DNA of 64,000 nt from Phycisphaerales bacterium Planc_01 (GTDB lineage: Bacteria; Planctomycetota; Phycisphaerae; Sedimentisphaerales; Anaerobacaceae). Below are positions 9,978 to 19,700 of the stretch, piece after piece. Location of the stretch: positions 48,731 to 112,730 of the forward strand of contig LVBB01000022.1 in NCBI GenBank assembly GCA_001603075.1, written 5' to 3'. The position numbers and the translations under genes were made by a program. The notes under the pieces are model-generated. The model did not search any database. It saw only the letters and a list, made by a program, of their open reading frames with translations, and was not told the origin of the DNA. Within the stretch, counting starts at the first letter, position 1; every line of letters starts with the position of its first letter.

Positions 9978-10048
9978 CAGATGCAACTCTGTGCATCGGG
10001 ACGGGAAGTCTGTGTCAAAGGGACAGGTAGACCGAGTAGGAGACAGCC

Positions 10049-12178
10049 ATGTCCATGAGCCTGAAGGATTCGATTGCCTGTAGTGTCCTGGCGTTCCTGG
10101 CGACGATGGCCTCATCAAATCCGGCAGCCGTCGGCGGTGCGGGTCCGGCCGAGCCGGACGCCTACGACGACCACCAGCACATGATGGACCAACTGGGGAT
10201 CCGGGCCCTGCGTCCAGGCGAGAGCGGCCAGAATCAGGAGCGGTTCACCGAGGAGAAGGCCAATCCCTACCACGACACGATGCCCGATGTGCTGACGATG
10301 AAGGACGGAACCAGGGTGACCAGGCCGGAGCAATGGGCCGCGAGGCGTGCGGAAATCGTCGAGGACTTCGAGCGTGAGGTGTACGGGCGGATTCCGCCGA
10401 ACGTACCGAAGGTGACCTGGGAGGTGACGGCGACGACCGATGGCAACAGCGCAGGCATCCCGATCGTCACCAGGACGCTGGTCGGTCACGTCGACAATTC
10501 GGCGTGCCCGCAGATCGCGGTGAACATCGCGGCGAGCTTCACCGTCCCGGCCGGAGCAACCGAGCCCGTACCCATGATGCTGGAGTTTGGATTCGGCGGC
10601 TTTGGCGGCGGCCGTGGCGGGCCATCCTGGATGCAGCAGGCCATCGCCCACGGCTGGGGCTATGGCTTCATCAATCCCGGCAGCATTCAGGCCGACAGGG
10701 GCGGCATGAGCCTGCGCCAGGGCATCATCGGCCTGACCAACAAGGGCGAGCCTCGCCAGCCTGACCAATGGGGCGCCCTGCGGGCCTGGGGCTGGGGCGT
10801 CAGCCGGCTGATCGACTTTTTCGAGGCCAACCCCGACGTCAAGGTGGACGCGAGGAAGGTCGGCATCGAGGGCGTCTCCCGCTTTGGGAAGGCCGCATTG
10901 GTCGCGGCCGCTTTCGACGAGCGCATCGCGGTCGCCTTTGTCGCCTCCTCAGGCGAAGGCGGCGCGAAACTGCATCGGCACATCTTCGGCGAGGCGCTCG
11001 AGAACCTCACCGGCAAGGGCGAATATCACTGGATGGCCGGCAATTTCCTCAAGTACGGCGCATCCGATCCCTGCATGACGGCGGCCGATCTGCCGGTGGA
11101 CTCGCACGAGCTGATCGCCCTGTGCGCCCCGCGTCCGTGCTTCATCAGCTACGGAGTCCCTCCGGGCGATCCGCCTTGGGTGGATGCCCGTGGCAGCTTC
11201 ATGGCCGGCGTGCTGGCCGGCCCGGTATACGAACTCCTGGGCAGGAAGGGTTTCGGCACGCCGGGCAACTACCTGACCGACCCGATGCCTCCGGTTGGAA
11301 CGTTGACCGGAGGCGAGTTGGCCTGGCGCCAGCACGAAGGCGGCCACACGTCGGGCCCCAACTGGCCGGTCTTCTTCGAATGGATAGGACGGTACATCAA
11401 GGCCCCGCCGCTGCCGGCGGCGGCATCCACCGAACTCGCTGCCGTTCGATCCGTCGAACGCACGGACCAGAACTCGCGAACCGCCCATGCCCAGTTGCTC
11501 GACAAGGCCCGCAAGGGCCGCATCGATGTCTACTTCGAAGGCGATTCCATCACGCGCCGCTGGGGAGCGTTGGACTATCCCCAGTTGCTGGCCAACTGGA
11601 GAGAGAACTTCTTCGGCTGGAACGCGGCGAATTTCGCCTGGGGCGGCGACGGCACCCCGAACATCCTCTGGCGTCTGGAGAACGGAGAACTCGACAACGT
11701 TCATCCCAAGGTGATTGTGCTCATGGCCGGCACCAACGACGTCGGCGGCTCGCCCTCACGCGGGGCCGACGATCCGAGGATCGCAAAAGTGACTGCAGGC
11801 ATCGAGGCCATTCTGAACATCTGCCGCAAGAGGGCGCCCCAGGCCACGATCATCCTGACGGGCATCACCCCTCGCAACGACCGCTCCGCCAATCCCACGG
11901 CGGTCATGCCCGTGATCGCCAGGATCAACGGGAACATCGCCAAGCTCGCCGACGGCAAGACGATCCGCTATCTCAACATCAACGACCAGCTCGCCGACCA
12001 GGACGGCAGGCTATACGACGGAATGACGGTCGATGGGCTGCACCTGTCGCTCAAGGGCTACCAGGTCTGGGCCGACGCCCTGAAACCGATCCTGATCGAA
12101 CTGCTCGGCCCGCCCGCCGACGAGGACCACGCCCCGCCCCCCACCGGCGATCCCAGCGCAGCGCTCAAGCAGCCATAG
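10049..12178 (+). CDS. Two-domain esterase: CE15-type glucuronoyl esterase fused to SGNH hydrolase
   Basis: The 709-residue protein begins with a hydrophobic export segment (SIACSVLAFLATMASS) after an AGGAGA ribosome site. Residues about 110-450 match carbohydrate esterase family 15, which cuts the ester between lignin alcohols and 4-O-methyl-glucuronic acid on xylan: the nucleophile elbow GVSRFGKAAL gives Ser277, and EGGHTSGPNWP gives the catalytic His433. Residues about 480-695 are an SGNH/GDSL hydrolase with GDSIT (Ser500), AGTNDV and DGLHLS (Asp662, His665), as in acetyl-xylan esterases. The fusion would remove two decorations from glucuronoxylan. Domain identity is firm from motifs; the exact substrates are inferred. 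Confidence 0.85.
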   Translation: MSMSLKDSIACSVLAFLATMASSNPAAVGGAGPAEPDAYDDHQHMMDQLGIRALRPGESGQNQERFTEEKANPYHDTMPDVLTMKDGTRVTRPEQWAARRAEIVEDFEREVYGRIPPNVPKVTWEVTATTDGNSAGIPIVTRTLVGHVDNSACPQIAVNIAASFTVPAGATEPVPMMLEFGFGGFGGGRGGPSWMQQAIAHGWGYGFINPGSIQADRGGMSLRQGIIGLTNKGEPRQPDQWGALRAWGWGVSRLIDFFEANPDVKVDARKVGIEGVSRFGKAALVAAAFDERIAVAFVASSGEGGAKLHRHIFGEALENLTGKGEYHWMAGNFLKYGASDPCMTAADLPVDSHELIALCAPRPCFISYGVPPGDPPWVDARGSFMAGVLAGPVYELLGRKGFGTPGNYLTDPMPPVGTLTGGELAWRQHEGGHTSGPNWPVFFEWIGRYIKAPPLPAAASTELAAVRSVERTDQNSRTAHAQLLDKARKGRIDVYFEGDSITRRWGALDYPQLLANWRENFFGWNAANFAWGGDGTPNILWRLENGELDNVHPKVIVLMAGTNDVGGSPSRGADDPRIAKVTAGIEAILNICRKRAPQATIILTGITPRNDRSANPTAVMPVIARINGNIAKLADGKTIRYLNINDQLADQDGRLYDGMTVDGLHLSLKGYQVWADALKPILIELLGPPADEDHAPPPTGDPSAALKQP

Positions 12179-12225
12179 GGAACGCTCTTGAACAACCCCT
12201 GCGACCAAGGCCCCATCGCCGCAAA

Positions 12226-12576
12226 GCGCGCATGACAAGGGCCTGTATCGTTGGCGCTTGGCACTTGGCGGTCTTGCTTATTGACTCAAAAATCAACATT
12301 GCCAAGTGCCAAGCGACAGACACACAGGCACGCTGTCACGCGCGGAATGACAAAGGGGCTGTGTCGTTGTCGTTTGTCGCTTGGCGGTCTTGCTTATTGA
12401 CTCAAAAATCCACATTGCCAAGTGCCAAGCGACAGACACACAGGCACGTTGTCACGCGCGGAATGACAAAGGGGCTGTGTCGTTGTCCTTTGTCGCTTGG
12501 CGGTCTTGCTTATTGACTCAAAAATCAACATTGCCAAACGACAAGCGACAGGAACACAGGCACGTTGTCATGCGCG
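12226..12576. repeat. Three tandem about 116-base units, each a large imperfect hairpin
   Basis: The word GTCTTGCTTATTGACTC recurs at 12271, 12387 and 12503, giving an exact 116-base period. Each unit is itself a long inverted repeat around an AT-rich loop (CTTATTGACTCAAAAATC). In unit 1 the inner arms CGCTTGGCACTTGGC (12254-12268) and GCCAAGTGCCAAGCG (12300-12314) are perfectly complementary, and the outer parts (CGCG..TGACA..CTGTGT) continue the stem imperfectly. It begins about 50 bases after the esterase stop. No coding pattern is evident and the remaining 95 bases before mazF hold nothing recognisable. Confidence 0.85.
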
Positions 12577-12671
12577 CTTGGAGTGATGCTGTCAGGCGTG
12601 ATCTTGCCTGAGCGTAGGATGCCCGGCGGGGGCGAATGATGATTCGCCCCTGCTTCGGAGAGCTCAAGGCA

Positions 12672-12986
12672 TCAGTCGGCGAACAGCTCAGCCAGGGTGT
12701 TGAGGAGATTCTGGCGCGTCTTGCCGGAGACGGCACCGACCTTCTCGACAAGACGTTGTTTGTCCACGGTTCGGATCTGATCGACGGCGGCCACGCCGGG
12801 CTTGCCGGCGACCTTCGTGGCGACTCGAAACGGATACGTCTTGCCCATCGTCAATGGGACCACGATCACGGTGCGCAGGTGCTTGTTCAACTCATCCGGA
12901 CTGACAATGACGGCTGGTCGGGTCTTCTGGATCTCGCTGCCGATGGTGGGATCGAGGTTGACCAACCAGACTTCGAATCGGTTCAT
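12672..12986 (-). CDS. mazF: MazF/PemK-type endoribonuclease toxin
   Basis: The 104-residue protein has the MazF/PemK fold signatures: the N-terminal MNRFEVWLVNLDPTIGSE strand-loop with KTRPAVIVSP, then VIVVPLT, and the C-terminal DQIRTVDKQRL helix. MazF toxins are sequence-specific mRNA interferases inhibited by the partner antitoxin. The ATG at 12986 overlaps the upstream antitoxin stop by four bases (ATGA) and has AAGGA in front. An in-frame GTG two codons earlier is less likely. It forms a typical chromosomal toxin-antitoxin module with the gene at 12983-13228. Confidence 0.88.
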   Translation of the reverse strand: MNRFEVWLVNLDPTIGSEIQKTRPAVIVSPDELNKHLRTVIVVPLTMGKTYPFRVATKVAGKPGVAAVDQIRTVDKQRLVEKVGAVSGKTRQNLLNTLAELFAD

Positions 12987-13228
12987 TCCCACGATCCTTC
13001 GAAGTCATTCAAGGCGCCGTCCCAATCGGCCAAGTCATCTTGACCGGCGTCATGGCATGCCTGCGCAGCGGCCCCCCATCCGGCCCGGGCCGGACGCGCG
13101 GAAGAGAGAATGACTTTGCCGTCTTTGACTTCCAGGTCGATCTCGTCTTCCAGACCCGCCTGCTCGATCACCGCCTTCGGCAGGCGAACACCCTTGGAGT
13201 TCCCGATTCGTATCAGCGGTATCAGCAT
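12983..13228 (-). CDS. mazE: MazE/AbrB-type antitoxin
   Basis: The 81-residue protein begins with a SpoVT-AbrB swapped-hairpin DNA-binding domain: IPLIRIGNSKGVRLPKAVIE followed by LEVKDGKVIL. The acidic, Trp-containing C-terminus (DWDGALNDFEGSWE) fits the flexible toxin-binding tail of MazE antitoxins. It precedes and overlaps the toxin gene, the usual order. AbrB-type antitoxins generally repress their own promoter, and a candidate promoter lies about 45 bases upstream. Confidence 0.88.
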   Translation of the reverse strand: MLIPLIRIGNSKGVRLPKAVIEQAGLEDEIDLEVKDGKVILSSARPARAGWGAAAQACHDAGQDDLADWDGALNDFEGSWE

Positions 13229-13273
13229 ATCCAGACCTTTCCTATTCGAGACGCCGGCGGCAGACGTAATTAC

Positions 13274-13302
13274 AATATACCCACTCTCTGCGCCACGGGC
13301 AA
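13274..13302 (-). promoter_or_regulatory. Candidate promoter of the mazEF operon
   Basis: On the minus strand TTGCCC (13302-13297) and TATATT (13279-13274) are 17 bases apart, predicting a start near 13267 and a leader of about 39 bases. The AT-rich stretch around the -10 box (GTAATTAC) contains a short palindrome that could be an operator, but this is only suggestive. Confidence 0.45.
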
Positions 13303-13342
13303 GGGAAAAGTGGCAGAACCGACGGGCGGGCGGGGTCGGCGG

Positions 13343-14356
13343 TCAGCGGTTGGCGTACATGGTGCGGTAGTAGTTCTGGTAGTCGCCGGAGACGACGTGG
13401 GCCAGCCACTGATCGTTGGCCAGGTACCAGTCGATGGTTTTGGCGATGCCTTCCTCGAACGTCACGGAGGGCTTCCAGCCCAGCTCGCGCATGATCTTGC
13501 TCGCGTCGATGGCGTAGCGGCGGTCGTGGCCGGGCCGATCCTTGACGTGCCGGATCAGCGTCTCGGGCTTGCCCACGTGCCTGAGGATGAGCCGGATCAC
13601 TTCGAGGTTGGGCTTTTCGTTGCAGCCCCCGATGTTGTAGACCTCCCCCGGCGGCGCGTTCCGGAGCACACACCAGATCGCGGTGCAGTGGTCGTAGACG
13701 TAGAGCCAGTCGCGAACGTACAGGCCGTCGCCATAGACAGGCAGTTCCTTGTCGTGGATCGCGTTGTGGATCATCAGCGGAATCAGCTTCTCGGGAAACT
13801 GATACGGCCCGTAGTTGTTGGAGCAGCGCGTGATGTTGTACGGCAGACCCCAGGTGCGGCCGAACGCCTGGACGAAATGGTCAGCGGAGGCCTTGCTGGC
13901 CGAATAGGGCGAGTTCGGGCTCAGCGGCGTACGCTCGGTGAACATCCCTTCGGACCCAAGCGAGCCGTAGACCTCGTCGGTAGAGACCTGGAGGAACCGC
14001 TCGACCTTCATGTCGCGGGCGGCCTCCAGCAGCGTCAGCGTGCCGCCGACATTCGAGTCGATGAAGATCTTGGGCCCGGTGATGGAGCGGTCGACGTGGC
14101 TCTCGGCCGCGAAGTTGACGATGGCCTCGATCCGGTATTCATCGAGCAGCCGCGTGACGAGCGGACCGTCGCAGATGTCTCCGTGGACGAACCGGTGATT
14201 CTTGTGCGACATGAACTCCGTGAGGTTTTCGAGATTGCCGGCGTACGTCAGCTTGTCGAGATTGACCACCAGACAGTCCGGATGCTCCGACAGGACCATG
14301 CGAACGAAGTTGCTGCCGATGAACCCGGCTCCGCCGGTGACCAGAAGTCTTCTCAT
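13343..14356 (-). CDS. rfbB: dTDP-glucose 4,6-dehydratase
   Basis: RfbB (RmlB) converts dTDP-glucose to dTDP-4-keto-6-deoxyglucose, the second step of dTDP-L-rhamnose synthesis. The 337-residue short-chain dehydrogenase shows the NAD-binding TGGAGFIGSNF at its N-terminus, the STDEVYGSLG strand with active-site residues, YSASKASADH as the YxxxK motif, and TRCSNNYGPYQFPEKLIP, which is specific for this enzyme. The ATG at 14356 overlaps the rfbD stop (ATGA), so the two are translationally coupled; upstream in-frame codons would run deep into rfbD. Confidence 0.95.
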   Translation of the reverse strand: MRRLLVTGGAGFIGSNFVRMVLSEHPDCLVVNLDKLTYAGNLENLTEFMSHKNHRFVHGDICDGPLVTRLLDEYRIEAIVNFAAESHVDRSITGPKIFIDSNVGGTLTLLEAARDMKVERFLQVSTDEVYGSLGSEGMFTERTPLSPNSPYSASKASADHFVQAFGRTWGLPYNITRCSNNYGPYQFPEKLIPLMIHNAIHDKELPVYGDGLYVRDWLYVYDHCTAIWCVLRNAPPGEVYNIGGCNEKPNLEVIRLILRHVGKPETLIRHVKDRPGHDRRYAIDASKIMRELGWKPSVTFEEGIAKTIDWYLANDQWLAHVVSGDYQNYYRTMYANR

Positions 14357-15216
14357 AGCTGCCTCAGGAAACGCTCGAGCCCCTGCTGCCACGATTCGAG
14401 GGGGTCTTTCAACAGGGTCTCGATCTTACGGCAATCGAAGCGACTGTTCAAGGGCCGCATGGCCAGCGTGGGGTATTCGCTGCTGCAACACGGCGTCAGT
14501 TCCGCATCGAGTCCGAGCCGCTCGAACACGAACTGCGTCATGCCGAACCGGCTGACGTATCCGGCGCTGGCCAGATGGAACGTCCCTTCCGCCCTGCACC
14601 CCAGCAGCTCGCGTGCGACATCGGCCACCAGCGTGGTCGGGGTCGGCGAGCCGATCTGGTCTTCGACCACGACGAGGCGACGTTCCGTCACGGCGCGTTC
14701 GATGGTCTTTGTCACGAAGTTGTTTCCATGCAGGCCGTAGGTCCACTCCAGGCGGACCAGGCAATGCGCGCAGCCGCTCTGCGCGAGCAGTTCCTCTCCG
14801 GCCAGCTTGCTCCGACCGTACTCATTGATCGGGTTCGGGGCGTCGGTCTCCACATAGGGCCGGTCGAGCGTGCCGTCGAAGACGAAATCCGTGCTGAAAT
14901 GCAGAACCCATCGGCCGTACCGAGCCGCCAGTTCCCCGAGGCGACCGACGGCCTCGGCGTTGACCCGCTGAGCCAGCGCCGCATGCGTCTCGGCGCCGTC
15001 GACGTCGGTGTAGGCGGCACAATTGAGAATGGCGTCCGACGCCTCGACCACACCTCGCAGATGCTCGGCGTCGGTGATGTCGAATTCCGGCAGATCGTAA
15101 CTGCGAACATCGAACCCCCCGGCGGCACACGCGGCCACCAGATCGGTCCCGAGCATTCCTCTGCCACCGAGGACGGCGACGACGGGCTTGTCAGAATGCG
15201 CAACCCTGTCTGTCAC
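14353..15216 (-). CDS. rfbD: dTDP-4-dehydrorhamnose reductase
   Basis: RfbD (RmlD) reduces dTDP-4-keto-L-rhamnose to dTDP-L-rhamnose. The 287-residue protein has the nucleotide-binding GGRGMLGTDL, NCAAYTDVDGAE, the FSTDFVFDG strand and YGRSKLAGE as the YxxxK motif, in family order. GTG at 15216 is chosen because it overlaps the rfbA stop by four bases (GTGA) and places the Rossmann motif about 16 residues in. It is the middle gene of a tightly coupled three-gene operon. Confidence 0.92.
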   Translation of the reverse strand: MTDRVAHSDKPVVAVLGGRGMLGTDLVAACAAGGFDVRSYDLPEFDITDAEHLRGVVEASDAILNCAAYTDVDGAETHAALAQRVNAEAVGRLGELAARYGRWVLHFSTDFVFDGTLDRPYVETDAPNPINEYGRSKLAGEELLAQSGCAHCLVRLEWTYGLHGNNFVTKTIERAVTERRLVVVEDQIGSPTPTTLVADVARELLGCRAEGTFHLASAGYVSRFGMTQFVFERLGLDAELTPCCSSEYPTLAMRPLNSRFDCRKIETLLKDPLESWQQGLERFLRQL

Positions 15217-15938
15217 TTCGGCGGCTCCATCTGCACCAGCTCGTTGGCGCGAGCGAGGGACTCGAATGTCCCGGCGTCCGTCCACCAGCCTTCGAGAATG
15301 TCGTAGCCCAACTGTTCGCGGTGGATATAGGCGTTGTTCACATCGGTGATTTCGAGTTCCCCACGGGCCGACGGCTTCAGCGTTCGGATGATGTCGAACA
15401 CCGTCGCGTCGTAGAAATAGACGCCGATGATCGCGTAGTCGGACTTCGGCTTCTTTGGTTTCTCTTCGATTCCGACGACCTTGCCGTCGCGGATCTCGGC
15501 GACGCCGAATCGCTCGGGGTCGGCGACCTGCTTGAGCAGCAGCCGGGCCCCCCGGCCCTGCTCGACGAACAGCCGGGCGTGCTCCTTCAGATCGCTCTGG
15601 AACACGTTGTCGCCGAGGATCACCGCCACCGACTGGCCGTTGGCGAAGTTCTCCGCCAGTCCCAGCGCCTGGGCGATTCCGCCGGCCTCGTCCTGAACCT
15701 TGTACGTGAACCGGCAGCCGAATTCCCGGCCCGAGCCCAGCAGACCCACCACATCGCCCATGTGTTCGACACCCGTGACGATCAGAATCTCTTCAATGCC
15801 GATGCCGGTCAGTCGCTCGATGGGATAATAGATCATGGGCTTGTGCCCGACGGGCAGCAGGTGCTTGTTCGTAACCTTCGTCAGCGGTCGAAGGCGCGAT
15901 CCCGTCCCGCCCGCCAGCACGACACCTCTTACATTCAT
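15213..15938 (-). CDS. rfbA: Glucose-1-phosphate thymidylyltransferase (short form)
   Basis: RfbA (RmlA) makes dTDP-glucose from dTTP and glucose-1-phosphate. The N-terminus MNVRGVVLAGGTGSRLRPLT is the nucleotidyltransferase signature, followed by NKHLLPVGHKPM, the ILGDNVF metal-binding strand and VGIEEKPKKPKSDYA. At 241 residues it is the short type, lacking the C-terminal extension of the roughly 290-residue enterobacterial enzyme. It is the first gene of the operon. No rfbC (3,5-epimerase) is present between or beside these genes. An ATG five codons upstream is possible, but the family start supports 15938. Confidence 0.92.
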   Translation of the reverse strand: MNVRGVVLAGGTGSRLRPLTKVTNKHLLPVGHKPMIYYPIERLTGIGIEEILIVTGVEHMGDVVGLLGSGREFGCRFTYKVQDEAGGIAQALGLAENFANGQSVAVILGDNVFQSDLKEHARLFVEQGRGARLLLKQVADPERFGVAEIRDGKVVGIEEKPKKPKSDYAIIGVYFYDATVFDIIRTLKPSARGELEITDVNNAYIHREQLGYDILEGWWTDAGTFESLARANELVQMEPPK

Positions 15939-16070
15939 GGCGCTGTTCCCCATACAACCCGGTTTCTTCGACGCGTTTCGATCCGGCGCACCGAACCACC
16001 CGGCAACCTGCGTTCGGCGACAGCCGAGTTGACGCCGGAGCGAAGACCGCGTCCACCTGCTCGAAACTGT

Positions 16071-16100
16071 TTGACAACCCTTTCGAGAAGGTGCTATATT
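16071..16100 (+). promoter_or_regulatory. Promoter of the tRNA-Lys gene
   Basis: A consensus TTGACA (16071-16076) and TATATT (16095-16100) are 18 bases apart and lie 17 bases upstream of the mature tRNA 5' end. The rfb operon is transcribed divergently from the other side. Confidence 0.65.
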
Positions 16101-16117
16101 ACCACGACTTAGAAGAA

Positions 16118-16190
16118 GGGAGTGTAGCTCAGTCGGTAGAGCAACGCACTTTTAATGCGTAGGTCCTGGGTTCGAGTCCCAGCACTCTCA
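16118..16190 (+). tRNA. tRNA-Lys (anticodon TTT)
   Basis: The 73 bases fold as a normal cloverleaf. The acceptor stem is GGGAGTG with CACTCTC (one G-T pair) and discriminator A. The D arm has AGCTCAGTCGGTAGAGC. The anticodon stem ACGCA/TGCGT closes the loop CTTTTAA, giving anticodon TTT. The T arm is CTGGG-TTCGAGT-CCCAG. No CCA is encoded. It is a likely substrate of the MnmA encoded at 831. The 340 bases that follow hold no recognisable gene. Confidence 0.97.
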
Positions 16191-16531
16191 TTGGTCCGAT
16201 TCCCTCGAACGACACGTTCCCATCCTGCCTGGTCCTGACCTCCATCGCTCTGGTCGGCGACCTTCTGTTCTGCGGCACTGTCGATCCGACTTCGCCGCTT
16301 GTAGGAAACATCGGCCTATTCATCCGACAACTTGAGACATGGTTAAACAACTGTAAAGACTACACTTACCGGATGCCCATGCTCGAAGCAACCGGAATGC
16401 GGGGCTGTTGCCCCGGCGTTTGGAGACTGTCCGTTGGCCGCCTTGGCGATCTATCGAACTGAAGCTGCCGGCCCCAACGGCCGATCGTCCGAAAAACAAT
16501 GGCGGCAATTGAAGAAAAGGCGACTTTTCCA

Positions 16532-16559
16532 TTGATTTTGCCCCGACCACAGGTATACT
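16532..16559 (+). promoter_or_regulatory. Candidate promoter for the Cys-repeat surface protein
   Basis: TTGATT (16532-16537) and TATACT (16554-16559) have a 16-base spacer, predicting a start near 16566 and a leader of about 190 bases to the ATG at 16758. This is the only promoter-like signal seen in the 567-base gap between the tRNA and that gene; the gap otherwise holds no recognisable element. Confidence 0.45.
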
Positions 16560-16757
16560 CGCCGTGGGTCGATGACAATCTTTTGGAGGAGGTCACAGCG
16601 TACGTCGCGTAGTTGCGCGCCGCACGACAAGCCTCTGTGCATCACGGTTCCAGGCGACAACGTTCGGGAAAGGGACGCCCGCGTCGGCTCCCCCTCCCCG
16701 ACAGCGCTTCGTACGAGTTTAGGTTTTGTCCAAGGCCACGGACAGGAGGGTATGACC

Positions 16758-19700
16758 ATGAGAGGGTCAACACAATCTCGTTCGCTCCCAGCGGCTCTGA
16801 TCATCGTTCTGATTTCGCTCGTCGCCCCGGCGGCATCGGCCTTTGGCCAGGCGACGAACGATTGCGACTGGCAGGCGGGCCAGATGCACAAGATGCACTG
16901 GCCGCAGCAGCCCGATTTCACTCCCACCGGAACCGGGGTGAGCCTCTCGGCGGCCACGCTGGCCGACGACTTCCTCTGCACGGCGACCGGCCCGATCCGA
17001 AACATCCACATCTGGGCCTCGTTCCGCGGCGACGAGATACCGAAGGAAGGACCGGACGGCCTGACACTGGAACTGGGCCTTTATTCGGACGTCCCCGCCG
17101 AGGGCGCCAAGCCGGGCCGGCCGGGCGGTCTGCTTTGGAGCCGTACGTTCGCGCCGGGCCAGTACACGGTCCAGGCCATCCACGACGGCCCCATCAACTG
17201 GCACGACCCGGCGATGGGAACCTACCTCTCCAACGACCACAGGCAGACGTTTCAGTACAACTTCTGCGTGCAGAGCCAACCCTTCACACAGCAGGAGGGA
17301 AACGTCTATTGGCTGGGCGTGCGGCTCGTCGGGGCAACCACAGATTGTGCCCTGGGATGGAAGACCACCTCGCGCCGATGGCGGTGGAACAGCAGCGCCG
17401 CCTTCTTGATGCAGGAACAGTGGGGCTGGACGGCGCTGGCATATCCCAACGTGCACGAGTACGCCGCAGACGCGCTGGGTCTGGCCTTCGTCATCACCAG
17501 CGGGGACGAGACGACGCCCGAATACGATCTCGGCGACGCCCCCGATAGCACCGGGAATCTCGCCGCGGTGAAGATGCCGGCGTATGCCGACAGCGTCGCG
17601 GGTGACTTCCCCACCGTATATCAGGTCGCAAGCCCGCCGTATGGCCCCCTGCACCGACGGCCGCGAGACGCGTTCTATCTCGGCACTTGGGTCAGCCTGG
17701 AGAACGAGGCCGATCTCGGCCCCGACGAAGACGGAGTCAACAATCTTGACCCCTCCTCTGGCGTATCCAACCAGGACGGCGGCGATGACGGCCTCGTGCT
17801 GCCCGTGGTGATGCCCCATCTCGGACAGGCCCGCCTGGACTACACCGTGACGAAGACGAGCCACCTGGTCAAGAGCATCTATCTCAACGTCTGGTGCGAC
17901 TGGAATCGCGACGGCGACTGGAACGACACGATTGTCGCCGCAGACGGCACGCCCGTCGCGGAATGGGCCGTGCAGGACCATCCACTGAGCCTTCTGGGGA
18001 TCGGGACCTATGCCCTGACGACGCCGGCCTTCACCTGCTGGCACCCTCAGGCGGGCCAGGCGGACCCGATCTGGGTGCGGATTACGATCTCCGAACAGAG
18101 GTACCAGGACGCGGTGCCCGCCCCCAAGGCGGGCGGCGCCGGGCCGGCCTGCGGATACCAGTACGGCGAGACGGAGGACTATTACCTTCGCCCTCTGATC
18201 CAGGCCGGCGCGACACGCTATGACTGGGGCGACGCCCCCGCGGGGTACCCGACCCTTGCCGCCGACAACGGCGCCCGGCACGTCATCGCCGGGCCGTGGC
18301 TGGGCGATGCACTGGACATGCCCGACGCCGAGTCCGACGGACTGCCGCATCCCAATGCGGTGGGCGACGACGGTACCGCCGTCAACGACGAAAACGGCGT
18401 CTGCATCCCGCCACTGGTCCAAGGCTGTGCCGCCTCCATCACCGTCCAGGTCAGCGGCGGCGGTGGCGTCGTGCAAGGCTGGATCGACTTCAACGCGGAC
18501 AAGACCTGGCAGGCGACCGAGCAGATCTTCGACGGATTCCTGCCGGACGGCATTCATGTGCTCTCGGTGGACGTTCCGCAGAACGCAGCGGTCGGGCAGA
18601 CCTTTGCCCGGTTCCGCATCAGCACGCAGGGCGGCCTTGCCCCTGACGGGCCCGCGTCCAATGGAGAGGTGGAAGACCACGAGGTGTGGATCGACGCGCA
18701 ACCGACGCACGTGAAATGGTGCCAGTATCCCGATCCAACGCATCGAGGCGTCGGCATCCGAATCGACGGCACACAGCACGCACCCGGCGCCGTGGCGGAC
18801 AACTTCGAGTGCACCAGCCGTGATCTGCTGACCCACATCCGCCTGTGGGGCGCTTGGAAGAACGACGAGAAGGGTCAGATCAGCCTGGTGCGGCTCCGCA
18901 TCCACGCCAACGATCCGGCCGGGCCCGAGGGCGCCGACAAGACCAACCCGTTCGGCAAGCCGCGTCCGGAGGTCCTTTGGGAGAAGCAGTTCGGCCCCGG
19001 CCAGTTCCAGGAGGCCCTCTACCACGTTGTGACCATCGCCAGCCAGTGGTGGTGGGACCCGGCCGCAGGACAGGCGCTCGCAGGCAACGACACACAGATC
19101 TGGCAGCTCGACTTTGTGATCGAACCCGACGAGGCCTTCCTGCAGGACGGCTCCGAGCAGAATCCTCGCATCTACTGGCTTTCGGTCGAGATGGAGACGA
19201 CGGGCGGGCAGTTCGGCTGGAAGACGCGCCGCTGGCCCGAGCAGTTCGCCGGCGACGCGGTCTGGGACCTCGGCAGCAAGCAGCCCCGTCCGTGGCAGGA
19301 ACTGCGTTATCCGCCGGAGCATCCGTGCTACGACAGCCGATATAACTCCATCGATATGGCCTTCTGCCTGAGGTATACATCCCCAGGCACCGCCGAACCT
19401 CCGGTCACGTCGCGCCCATCGACGATCACCTATTGTCCGGCCGTTGAGACCATGTGCCCGGCGACGGAGACGAAGTGTCCGGCTATGGTGACGCAGTGCC
19501 CGACAACGCAGACGCAGTGCCCGACAACGCAGACGCAGTGCCCGCCGATGGTGACGAACTGCCCAACGGTTTCGACTTCGTGTCCGGCGAATTTGACGCA
19601 ATGCCCCACAGTGCAGACGCAATGCCCGAGCACGGAGACCCGCTGTCCGCCGAGCGTCACGAAGTGTCCCACCGTGGAGACACAGTGCCCGGCGACACAG

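Noticed and set aside
12226..12576. CRISPR array
   Set aside because: The whole 116-base unit is repeated, with no unique spacers, and no cas genes are present.
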